The translations under genes were made by a program, and so were the position numbers. A DNA stretch of 15,606 bases from an uncultured Roseburia sp. (GTDB lineage Bacteria > Bacillota > Clostridia > Lachnospirales > Lachnospiraceae), in assembly GCA_946055175.1 (NCBI GenBank), contig CAMGET010000003.1, positions 1 through 15,606 of the forward strand, in the 5' to 3' direction. How positions within the stretch are numbered: position 1 is the stretch's first letter; each line of letters opens with the position of its first letter. Under the pieces are notes generated by a model. It was not told the origin of the DNA. It ran no database searches and worked only from the letters and a program-made list of their open reading frames with translations. Positions 9,238 through 15,606 of the stretch are shown piece by piece.

Positions 9238-10197
9238 ATGAAATATATTTGTAAAAAAATTATTACTCTCATTATGACATTGTTTTTAGTTTCGGCTGCT
9301 GCCTTTTTAGCCTTTCAGGTGATACCGGGTGATGTCGTGACCTCAATTCTCGGTACAGAGGCTACACCGGAGATGGAGGAACTTTTGCGCGAAGAACTGG
9401 GGTTAAACGACCCGCCGGTGGAACGCTATATGAATTGGGTATCGGGAGTACTTAAGGGAGACCTTGGAGTCAGTTACCGGTATTCAAAAAGTATGAATGA
9501 AAGAATGCCCGTGGCAGAACTGATAGGGGATAAACTCCCGGTAACACTGTGGCTGGCATTCTATTCTTTGATTTTAATTATTGTGATATCCATTCCTTTG
9601 GGAGTATTATGGGCGAGAAGCAAAAACCATTATCTGGATGCGGCTTTAAATGTAATCAGCCAGACGGCGATGGCGGTTCCGGCCTTTTTCCTGGGAATTT
9701 TAGTGACCTATTTATTTGGTATTATTTTAAAGTGTTTTACTCCGGGTGGCTATGTGTCATACCGGGAAGATTTTGCGGGATTTATGCATTATCTGCTGTT
9801 CCCTGCAATCTCCATTGCAATTCCTAAAATTGCAATGACAGCAAGATTTTTAAGAAATTCTATGCTGACAGAAATGCGTTCTGATTATGTCAGAACTGCG
9901 TACAGCAAGGGCTGTACAAACAGACGTGTGATGTATGCACACGTACTTCGAAATGCCTTGATGCCCGTGGTGACGTTTCTTGGTATGATTATTGCAGAAA
10001 CGATTGCGGGAAGTATTGTGGTGGAGCAGGTTTTCGGCTTGCCGGGAGTAGGCCGACTGCTGATTAGTTCGATTTCAACCAGAGATTTTCCGGTGGTGGA
10101 AATTCTCGTTTTATATATTACGTCCGTTGTGATTATCGTGTATGCATTGATTGATATTTTATATCGCATGATTGACCCGAGAATCAGTAGCAAATAG
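9238..10197 (+). CDS. ABC transporter permease, OppB/DppB type
   Basis: This is the first of two membrane subunits forming the transport channel. The 319-residue protein has a membrane segment at 9-30, a long extracytoplasmic loop to about 98, and further segments near 101-126, 134-164, 184-200, 240-262 and 285-310. The cytoplasmic coupling loop that contacts the ATPase is visible at about 212-240 (DYVRTAYSKG, then HVLRNAL), typical of BPD_transp_1. The N-terminal GDVVTSILG region and C-terminal MIDPRI are standard for OppB. The 40-base gap after the binding-protein gene carries an unbroken run of 29 purines (9204-9232), including a ribosome binding site (AAAAGG) 5 bases before the ATG. No hairpin is visible there, so the genes are probably co-transcribed. 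Confidence 0.94.
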   Translation: MKYICKKIITLIMTLFLVSAAAFLAFQVIPGDVVTSILGTEATPEMEELLREELGLNDPPVERYMNWVSGVLKGDLGVSYRYSKSMNERMPVAELIGDKLPVTLWLAFYSLILIIVISIPLGVLWARSKNHYLDAALNVISQTAMAVPAFFLGILVTYLFGIILKCFTPGGYVSYREDFAGFMHYLLFPAISIAIPKIAMTARFLRNSMLTEMRSDYVRTAYSKGCTNRRVMYAHVLRNALMPVVTFLGMIIAETIAGSIVVEQVFGLPGVGRLLISSISTRDFPVVEILVLYITSVVIIVYALIDILYRMIDPRISSK

Positions 10198-10209
10198 TGG
10201 AGCTTTTCG

Positions 10210-11031
10210 ATGAAACAAAAGAACACAAGAGAAAAGAAAAAATGGAATAATTATCTGGTCGCTGGACTTGTCATGACCGGGATTACTTTGGCGATAGCAG
10301 TCATAGGGGCATTTTGGACGCCTTATGATGCTACCGCCATGTCTGCGTCTTTGAAGTTCGCACCGCCGTCATTTGCACACTGGTTTGGAACGGACAACTT
10401 CGGACGGGATATTTTATCCCGTGTGATGGAGGGCGTGGAAACGACGGTGGTTATCAGCGTTCTGGTAGTGGCGGCTTCTGCTTTGGTAGGAGTACTTGTA
10501 GGCGCACTTACCGGTTATTTTGGTGGCTTGATTGATGAAATTACGATGCGATTTACCGATGCTGTAAACGGATTCCCAAGTATTCTGCTGGCATTGGTGA
10601 TTTTAAGTGTTTTAGGCGGTGGCGTAGAAAAATTGATTCTGGCGTTATCCATTGCGTTTTGCCCAAGCTATATCCGTATCGTAAGAAGTGAATTTATCAA
10701 ATACCGGGATGCGGATTTTATAGCAAGGGCAAGACTTATGGGAGTCGGATGGGCACGCATTTTATTTGTGCATATTCTGCCGAATATTTTTTCTACATTT
10801 TTGGTGTCAATTGTCATCGGTTTTAATAACGCAATTTTAGCAGAATCGGGTATGAGTTTTCTTGGAATTGGTGTACAGCCGCCGGCAGCCAGCCTTGGAA
10901 AGATGCTTTCGGATGCACAAGGGTATTTATCGAGTGCTCCGTGGTATGCATTGGCACCGGGACTTGCAATTGTGTGGATTGTGCTTGGATTTTCCCTGCT
11001 TGGTGAGGGAATTCGCAGATGGAATAATTAG
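10210..11031 (+). CDS. ABC transporter permease, OppC/DppC type
   Basis: This is the second channel subunit, partner of the preceding permease. The 273-residue protein has a basic N terminus, a membrane segment at about 15-37, the OppC-typical periplasmic motif GTDNFGRDILSR (60-71), and segments near 78-105, 122-150, 192-212 and 248-266. The coupling loop lies around 166-193 (DADFIARARLMG, then HILPN). The conserved ESGMSFLGIGVQPP segment precedes the last helix. GGAG at 10199-10202 overlaps the end of the upstream gene and lies 7 bases before the ATG. The 12-base gap to the upstream permease and the same gap to the ATPase gene indicate one operon. Confidence 0.94.
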   Translation: MKQKNTREKKKWNNYLVAGLVMTGITLAIAVIGAFWTPYDATAMSASLKFAPPSFAHWFGTDNFGRDILSRVMEGVETTVVISVLVVAASALVGVLVGALTGYFGGLIDEITMRFTDAVNGFPSILLALVILSVLGGGVEKLILALSIAFCPSYIRIVRSEFIKYRDADFIARARLMGVGWARILFVHILPNIFSTFLVSIVIGFNNAILAESGMSFLGIGVQPPAASLGKMLSDAQGYLSSAPWYALAPGLAIVWIVLGFSLLGEGIRRWNN

Positions 11032-11043
11032 AGGGCTGTTTGA

Positions 11044-12594
11044 ATGATAAAAATTGATCATCTTTCCGTAGCGTTTGATGGCACGGAGGTTGTAAAAAAT
11101 GTAACAATTGAAATCGGAGACGGAGAAATTGTCGGGGTGGTCGGAGAGTCCGGTTCGGGAAAATCCGTGACGGCCTTAACGCTGATGGGGCTGGTAGCAG
11201 AAGATGCAGTTCTTACAAGCGGGCGGATCCTGTTTGATGATGTAGTGCTGGCGGAAGCGGGGAAAACGCGTGATAAGGCACTATACCAAAAATATCAGGG
11301 CGATGAAATGACGATGATTTTTCAGGAACCAATGACGTCTTTAAATCCGACAAAACGTGTGGGCGCACAGGTGGAGGAAGTGTTAAAGCTCCATACGAAG
11401 CTGTCAAAGGAAGAAATGAAAGAAAAGGTACTTAAGACCTTCGCATCAGTAGGCCTAAAGGATACAAAGAAAGTCTATGACAGCTATCCGCATCAGCTTT
11501 CCGGTGGTATGCGCCAAAGGGTCATGATTGCCATGGCAATCATTTTGAAACCGAAGCTTTTGGTGGCAGACGAGCCGACTACGGCTTTGGATGTAACCAT
11601 TCAGAATCAGATTATTGCACTATTAAAAGAAATTAATGAAAAACAGAAAAATGCCATGCTCTTTATTACCCATGATTTAAATTTGGCACGGAGACTTTGT
11701 CATCGTATCGTGGTAATGAAGGATGGCTGTATTGTAGAGCAGGGAGAGACAAAACAGATTTATGAAGCACCAAAGGAAGCTTATACCAGACGTCTGATGG
11801 AAGCTGTCCCTTCTCGCATCCCCAAAAAAGTACCTCGTGTCAGTGGCGAAGAAATCCTTCGTGTAGAGCACTTAGATGTTTATTATCCTGCAGGAAGTAA
11901 CAGTTTATTTGCAAGGAAAGAAAAGAATCATGTTGTAAAAGATGCCGGTTTTACTCTTCACAAAGGAGAAGTATTGGGACTGGTAGGAGAAAGCGGCTGC
12001 GGAAAAACTTCCCTGTCGAAGGCAATTCTTGGAATGAATCGTGATGTGACCGGTGTCATTTCGCATGATACCGTAAGACCACAAATGATTTTTCAGGATC
12101 CGTACAGCAGTTTAAATCCGACAAAGACTATCGGCTGGCTTTTAGAGGAGCCGCTTCGGGCAGCAGGAAAATTAGACAAATCCCTTGCAATGACCAAAGA
12201 AGACCGCAGGGCAATGGTCTATGAAATGTTAAAAAAGATAGATTTAAAGGAATCCTATTATGATAGAAAGCCGTCCCAGCTTTCCGGCGGACAACGTCAG
12301 CGTGTCAGCATCGGGCAGGCTTTGATTACGAAGCCCGGTTTTATTGTAGCGGACGAACCGGTGTCTGCTTTGGACGTTACGATACAGGCGCAGATTATGG
12401 AACTGATGCAGCAATTTCAGGAGGAAATGCAGCTGTCTTATCTGTTTATTTCCCATGATATTAATGTGGTGTACCGTATGTGTGACCGCGTCATGGTGAT
12501 GAAGGATGGCCGGATTATTGAGACAGGAGATACGCAGGAGATTTTTGACCATCCGAAGGAAGAATATACAAAGCTTCTGCTTTTGAATTCGTAG
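11044..12594 (+). CDS. Fused OppD-OppF-type ATPase (two ABC domains in one protein)
   Basis: This cytoplasmic motor drives import by hydrolysing ATP; a single polypeptide replaces the separate OppD and OppF subunits. Domain 1 (about 1-265) has Walker A GESGSGKS (34-41), Q-loop Q94, signature LSGGMRQ (152-158), Walker B with D176-E177, and switch H210. Domain 2 (about 268-516) has GESGCGKT (315-322), Q351, LSGGQRQ (413-419), D437-E438 and H471. Both sites therefore look catalytically complete. Domain 2 has only 30 residues from the Walker lysine to the Q-loop glutamine, against 54 in domain 1, so the intervening beta region is shortened. Similar two-domain proteins occur in YejF and GsiA systems. 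GAGGG overlaps the oppC-type stop, 8 bases before the ATG. The importer appears complete with four genes. Confidence 0.95.
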   Translation: MIKIDHLSVAFDGTEVVKNVTIEIGDGEIVGVVGESGSGKSVTALTLMGLVAEDAVLTSGRILFDDVVLAEAGKTRDKALYQKYQGDEMTMIFQEPMTSLNPTKRVGAQVEEVLKLHTKLSKEEMKEKVLKTFASVGLKDTKKVYDSYPHQLSGGMRQRVMIAMAIILKPKLLVADEPTTALDVTIQNQIIALLKEINEKQKNAMLFITHDLNLARRLCHRIVVMKDGCIVEQGETKQIYEAPKEAYTRRLMEAVPSRIPKKVPRVSGEEILRVEHLDVYYPAGSNSLFARKEKNHVVKDAGFTLHKGEVLGLVGESGCGKTSLSKAILGMNRDVTGVISHDTVRPQMIFQDPYSSLNPTKTIGWLLEEPLRAAGKLDKSLAMTKEDRRAMVYEMLKKIDLKESYYDRKPSQLSGGQRQRVSIGQALITKPGFIVADEPVSALDVTIQAQIMELMQQFQEEMQLSYLFISHDINVVYRMCDRVMVMKDGRIIETGDTQEIFDHPKEEYTKLLLLNS

Positions 12595-12670
12595 GAGAAA
12601 ATCCTCTCCTCGTCATCGGACAAATTTTACTTCGTAAAATGGGATTTTGCTTCGCAAAACATGGAGGATT
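12593..12670 (+). promoter_or_regulatory. Structured leader upstream of trmO with tandem hairpins
   Basis: The gap between the transporter ATPase gene and trmO is almost entirely inverted repeats. AGGAGA (12593-12598) can pair with TCTCCT (12605-12610). ATTTTAC-TTC-GTAAAAT (12624-12640) is a perfect 7-bp hairpin, and TTTTGC-TTC-GCAAAA (12645-12659) is a closely similar 6-bp hairpin. The right arm of the first and left arm of the second can also pair with each other (12634-12640 with 12644-12650, one G-U). AATCCTC (12600-12606) is exactly complementary to GAGGATT (12664-12670), which contains most of the trmO ribosome binding site. This could be a degenerate terminator for the operon or an RNA switch. 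A strong T-run is missing, so simple rho-independent termination is uncertain. The pairings are directly seen; any function is inferred. Confidence 0.45.
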
Positions 12671-12672
12671 AC

Positions 12673-13344
12673 ATGAAAATAATTGCACACATTTACACGG
12701 ATTTCCCACAGAAATTTGGAATTCCAAGGCAAAGCGGTCTGGTAAAGGAGCTTACAGGCAGAATTGTTTTTACCCCTGAGTTTCGGAATGCAGATGCGCT
12801 GCGGGGAATCGAAGGCTATGATTATCTGTGGCTTTTGTGGAAATTTGAAGGTGTGGAACGGGATACCTGGTCTCCTACGGTGCGGCCACCGAGACTGGGA
12901 GGAGAAACGCGCATGGGTGTGTTTGCCACACGCTCCCCGTTTCGCCCGAATCCCATCGGTTTATCCTCCGTGAGACTGGAAGCGGTCGAGCAGACAGAGG
13001 AAGGAATGACATTAGTGGTATCCGGCGTGGATTTGCGGGATGGAACACCGATTTATGACATCAAGCCTTACCTTGCTTATGCAGACAGTCATCCTGATGC
13101 AAGGAGTGGGTTTGCAGAAGAAAGAGCGAAGTATGAGCTTACAGTGATATTTCCGGAGAATCTGCTTAATCAGGTCCCGGCGGAAAAACAAAAGGCACTG
13201 ATAGAAGTGCTAAAACAGGATCCAAGACCTGCCTATCAGGAGGATGAGAAGCGCATTTACGGAGTGGCGTTTGCCGGGTTGAATGTGCGCTTTTGTGTGA
13301 AGGAAGGCATGCTTACAGTAGTGGAAGTGGAGAAACTAGGATGA
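12673..13344 (+). CDS. trmO: tRNA (N6-threonylcarbamoyladenosine(37)-N6)-methyltransferase TrmO
   Basis: It methylates t6A at position 37 of certain threonine tRNAs using S-adenosylmethionine, giving m6t6A, which tunes decoding in the cytosol. It belongs to the TsaA/YaeB family with a beta-barrel fold unlike classical methyltransferases. From the chosen start the protein has 223 residues. The conserved segments RSPFRPNPIGLSSV (87-100) and GVDLRDGTPIYDIKPYLAYADS (118-139, quoted only by its key parts VDLRDGTP and DIKPYL) are present, as is the C-terminal alpha/beta part. The start at 12673 gives MKIIAHI, the usual family beginning, with GGAGG at 12663-12667 five bases before it; the in-frame ATG at 12661 sits before that site and is rejected. 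It overlaps the next gene by ATGA. Confidence 0.93.
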   Translation: MKIIAHIYTDFPQKFGIPRQSGLVKELTGRIVFTPEFRNADALRGIEGYDYLWLLWKFEGVERDTWSPTVRPPRLGGETRMGVFATRSPFRPNPIGLSSVRLEAVEQTEEGMTLVVSGVDLRDGTPIYDIKPYLAYADSHPDARSGFAEERAKYELTVIFPENLLNQVPAEKQKALIEVLKQDPRPAYQEDEKRIYGVAFAGLNVRFCVKEGMLTVVEVEKLG

Positions 13345-14141
13345 GACCAATGACTGAATTGGAGGAATATTACAATAAATTTAATGAGGAAAAACGGTTA
13401 AATTCCAGACATGGACAGGTGGAGTTCCGTGTTTCCATGAAATATATACACGAATATCTGGAAAGCTTTTTAAAGGACGGACGGGAAAAGAGTGAAATTA
13501 AGATTCTGGATATCGGTGCGGGAACCGGACGATACTGCGTGCCGTTATCGGAAGAAGGCTATGATGTGTCTGCAGTGGAATTGGTGAAACATAACCTGGG
13601 CATCTTAAAATCAAAGGGCAGTAACGTAAAGGCTTATCAGGGAAATGCACTGAAATTAAAAAGGTTTGAAGCGGAAAGTTTTGATGTAACGCTTTTGTTT
13701 GGACCGATGTATCATCTGTTTACATTTGAAGAAAAAAAACAGGCGTTGGAAGAAGCGATGCGTGTGACAAAATGCGACGGTATCATTATGGTGGCATATT
13801 GTATGAATGAGTACGGCGTTTTAACTTATGCGTTTAAAGAGAGACATATTTTAGAATGCGTAAAAGAAAACAGACTTACGGAAGATTTCCATACGATTTC
13901 CGAACCGGAAGATTTATATGATTATATGCGGATAGAAGATATCAATAAACTGGTAGAGGCTACCGGGCTGAAACGACTTAAGATTTTATCACCGGACGGA
14001 CCGGCAAATTATATGCGTCCGTTTTTAAATCAGCTGACGGAGGAGGAATTTGAACAGTTTATGGGATATCAGATGGCAACCTGCGAACGAAGAGATTTAA
14101 TCGGAGCAGGTGCCCATACCCTTGACATTTTGCGCAAATAG
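13341..14141 (+). CDS. Class I SAM-dependent methyltransferase, substrate unknown
   Basis: This is a soluble Rossmann-fold methyltransferase. Motif I ILDIGAGTGRY lies at about 55-65, the acidic residue that binds the SAM ribose (E80, in SAVEL) follows, and motif IV is near the FDVTLLFGPMYHLF stretch, where the GPMYHL sequence is characteristic of this group. The N terminus (ELEEYYNKFNEEKRL) and about 266-residue length fit a family I recall as widespread in Clostridia and annotated only generically. GGAG at 13329-13332 lies 8 bases before the ATG at 13341, which overlaps the trmO stop as ATGA and suggests translational coupling. An ATG at 13350 is an alternative. A longer in-frame start at 13293 lies deep inside trmO and is unlikely. 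Whether it modifies RNA, protein or a small molecule cannot be told from sequence. Confidence 0.88.
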   Translation: MRPMTELEEYYNKFNEEKRLNSRHGQVEFRVSMKYIHEYLESFLKDGREKSEIKILDIGAGTGRYCVPLSEEGYDVSAVELVKHNLGILKSKGSNVKAYQGNALKLKRFEAESFDVTLLFGPMYHLFTFEEKKQALEEAMRVTKCDGIIMVAYCMNEYGVLTYAFKERHILECVKENRLTEDFHTISEPEDLYDYMRIEDINKLVEATGLKRLKILSPDGPANYMRPFLNQLTEEEFEQFMGYQMATCERRDLIGAGAHTLDILRK

Positions 14142-14149
14142 GCTATAAT
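14122..14149 (+). promoter_or_regulatory. Consensus sigma-A promoter for the MATE gene
   Basis: TTGACA (14122-14127) and TATAAT (14144-14149) are both perfect matches to the vegetative consensus, separated by 16 bases. The -35 box and most of the spacer lie inside the last codons of the methyltransferase gene, whose stop is at 14139-14141. RNA should start near 14156, giving a leader of about 30 bases before the MATE start. The spacer contains a perfect 10-bp palindrome, TTTGCGCAAA (14129-14138), which could be a repressor site. Confidence 0.8.
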
Positions 14150-14185
14150 AGTTGCGTTTATTTGAAAATAAAAAGGAGAGGGAAA

Positions 14186-15568
14186 ATGGAAGAAGAAAAG
14201 AAGAACACGACAGACCTTGGTGAAGGCAGTGTGGGAAGGCTTTTAATGAAGCTTGCATTGCCTGCAATTGTAGCACAGATGGTGAATCTGCTCTATAACA
14301 TGGTGGATCGTATTTATATAGGACACATACCGGAAACAGGTGATGTGGCATTAACAGGATTAGGACTTTGTTTTCCGATTATTATGATTATTACGGCTTT
14401 TTCCAATCTGGTTGGTGCGGGTGGAGCACCAAGAGCTTCTATCGCAATGGGAAAAGGGGATTACGAGACAGCAGAAAAATATCTTGGAAACTGTTTTGCA
14501 ATGTTAACTACATGCGCGGTTATTCTGACCATTACATTAGAAATTACAGGTGTACCTGCACTTCGTTTGTTTGGTGCCAGCAATAGAACGCTTCCATATG
14601 CTTTGTCCTATATGCGCATTTATGTTGCAGGAACTATTTTTGTTATGATTTCTCTGGGATTAAATACGTTTATTACGACACAGGGATTTGCGCAGATTGC
14701 CATGAAAACAGTTCTCATTGGAGCGGTCTGCAATATCATATTAGATCCAATTTTCATTTTTGTATTCCGTATGGGTGTGAAAGGTGCTGCGCTTGCCACA
14801 ATTCTATCACAAGCGGTGTCAGCAGCATGGGTCATGAGATTTCTGACAGGGGAGAAGACCAGATTAAAGCTTCGAAAGGAAAACTTGCGGTTAGAGAAAA
14901 CAGTAGTACTTCCAATACTGGCATTAGGAATTTCTCCATTTATTATGACTGCAACAGAGAGTATTTTAAATATTGCATTTAATTCCTCTCTTTCTAAATA
15001 TGGCGGTGATGTTGCGGTTGGCGCAATGACAATTATAAGCAGTATCATGCAGCTGCAGTTTATGCCGACACAGGGACTTTCGCAGGGAGCACAGCCGATT
15101 TTAAGTTACAATTACGGCGCAGGGAAAATGGATCGCGTAAAGCGTGCATACCGGCTGCTGATTACAATCGGTTTAGGATATACACTAACATTTTGGGCGA
15201 TGGTACAGCTGTTCCCGGAATTTTTCGTTCGGCTGTTTAACAGCAGTTCGCCGGAACTGATTTCTACAACTGCCTGGGCATTGCGTATCTATATGGCAGC
15301 AACAGGTGTTTTTGGAATTCAGATGGCTGTACAGCAGACCTTTGTTTCACTTGGTCAGGCGAAACTGTCACTGTTTATTGCATGCTTAAGAAAGATTATT
15401 TTATTAATTCCATTGATTTATATATTGCCAATGTTTCTTGAGGACAAGGTGTTTGCAGTATTCTTAGCAGAACCGGTAGCTGATTTTGTTTCCGTTACGG
15501 TGGCAGGAACGTTGTTTTTACTTAATATTAAAAAGATTTTAAAAAAGCAGGAAGATGCGCTTGCATAA
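14186..15568 (+). CDS. MATE-family multidrug/cation antiporter (MepA-like)
   Basis: This is an inner-membrane efflux protein that exports organic cations or drugs in exchange for Na+ or H+. The 460-residue product has the two-lobe MATE architecture with about twelve hydrophobic helices. Near the N terminus are GSVGRLLMKLALPAI and VNLLYNMVDRIYIG, the signature of the MepA subgroup, and the first lobe carries NLVGAGGAPRASI. The second lobe includes MQLQFMPTQGLSQGAQPILSYNYGAG, of which GLSQGAQPI and YNYGA are the diagnostic parts. The chosen ATG at 14186 has AAGGAG at 14173-14178, 7 bases upstream. A TTG start at 14162 would extend the protein by eight residues but has no suitable site. It is expressed from its own promoter. 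The substrate is unknown; the family also includes exporters of metabolites. Confidence 0.93.
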   Translation: MEEEKKNTTDLGEGSVGRLLMKLALPAIVAQMVNLLYNMVDRIYIGHIPETGDVALTGLGLCFPIIMIITAFSNLVGAGGAPRASIAMGKGDYETAEKYLGNCFAMLTTCAVILTITLEITGVPALRLFGASNRTLPYALSYMRIYVAGTIFVMISLGLNTFITTQGFAQIAMKTVLIGAVCNIILDPIFIFVFRMGVKGAALATILSQAVSAAWVMRFLTGEKTRLKLRKENLRLEKTVVLPILALGISPFIMTATESILNIAFNSSLSKYGGDVAVGAMTIISSIMQLQFMPTQGLSQGAQPILSYNYGAGKMDRVKRAYRLLITIGLGYTLTFWAMVQLFPEFFVRLFNSSSPELISTTAWALRIYMAATGVFGIQMAVQQTFVSLGQAKLSLFIACLRKIILLIPLIYILPMFLEDKVFAVFLAEPVADFVSVTVAGTLFLLNIKKILKKQEDALA

Positions 15569-15606
15569 AACAGGGACGGTTTTTTTTTCTAGCTGCCGGG
15601 ATTTGA
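15569..15606 (+). other. Window edge with GGGACGG motif and T-run, possibly start of a dispersed repeat
   Basis: Directly after the MATE stop comes AACAGGGACGGT (15569-15580) running into nine T residues (15580-15588), then CTAGCTGCCGGG. No hairpin precedes the T-run, so a standard terminator is not supported. The GGGACGGTT core resembles short repeats I recall from Clostridia genomes that sit near REP-type transposases, but the window ends before a second arm could be seen. The identification is tentative. Confidence 0.25.

Noticed and set aside
12661..12672. ATG at 12661 as the trmO start, adding four residues
   Set aside because: The only good ribosome binding site, GGAGG at 12663-12667, lies after that ATG. 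The next ATG at 12673 gives the normal family N terminus.
13293..13340. Extended N terminus of the methyltransferase starting inside trmO
   Set aside because: It would overlap trmO by 52 bases. The ATG at 13341 has GGAG at 8 bases and the usual ATGA overlap.
14162..14185. TTG start for the MATE gene
   Set aside because: It lies before the AAGGAG site at 14173-14178, is only a few bases from the predicted RNA start, and adds a basic stretch not expected in the family.
1..15606. A defence, phage or other mobile system
   Set aside because: Every gene is accounted for by core metabolism, RNA modification or transport. There are no integrases, transposases, attachment sites or clusters of unknown genes in the window.

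Overview
The window looks like chromosome of a low-GC Gram-positive anaerobe of the class Clostridia, most likely family Lachnospiraceae. The reasons are AT-rich coding sequence, strong GGAGG-type ribosome binding sites, the clpX-lon-ysxC order typical of Firmicutes, a pyruvate kinase with the extra C-terminal mobile domain, and a lipoprotein-type substrate-binding protein. The family assignment is inferred from protein style, not from a marker gene. All twelve supported genes lie on the + strand and are tightly packed. No gap is longer than about 125 bases. I see no rRNA, tRNA, CRISPR array or insertion sequence.

Layout. (1) Bases 2-4186 hold protein quality control and ribosome assembly: the 3' part of clpX (its start lies upstream of the window), a hairpin terminator, lon (LonA type, with no lonB before it) and ysxC/engB. 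(2) Bases 4204-7485 hold pncB (NAD salvage) and pyk (the last step of glycolysis). (3) Bases 7608-12594 hold a complete Opp/Dpp-type ABC importer: lipoprotein, two permeases and one polypeptide carrying both ATPase domains. A probable promoter lies before it. (4) Bases 12595-12672 are a short, highly structured leader with two similar TTC-loop hairpins. A possible outer stem in it would cover the ribosome binding site of the next gene. (5) Bases 12673-14141 hold trmO (tRNA t6A37 methyltransferase) and a class I SAM methyltransferase of unknown substrate, overlapping by ATGA. (6) Bases 14186-15568 hold a MATE-family efflux pump with its own consensus promoter, whose -35 box lies inside the end of the methyltransferase gene. 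The last 38 bases hold a GGGACGG motif and a T-run that may begin a dispersed repeat.

Most of the window is ordinary core genome. The parts worth a second look are the structured trmO leader, the compact second ATPase domain of the fused transporter protein, the palindrome between the MATE promoter boxes, and the uncharacterised methyltransferase coupled to trmO. I found no convincing new multi-gene system.
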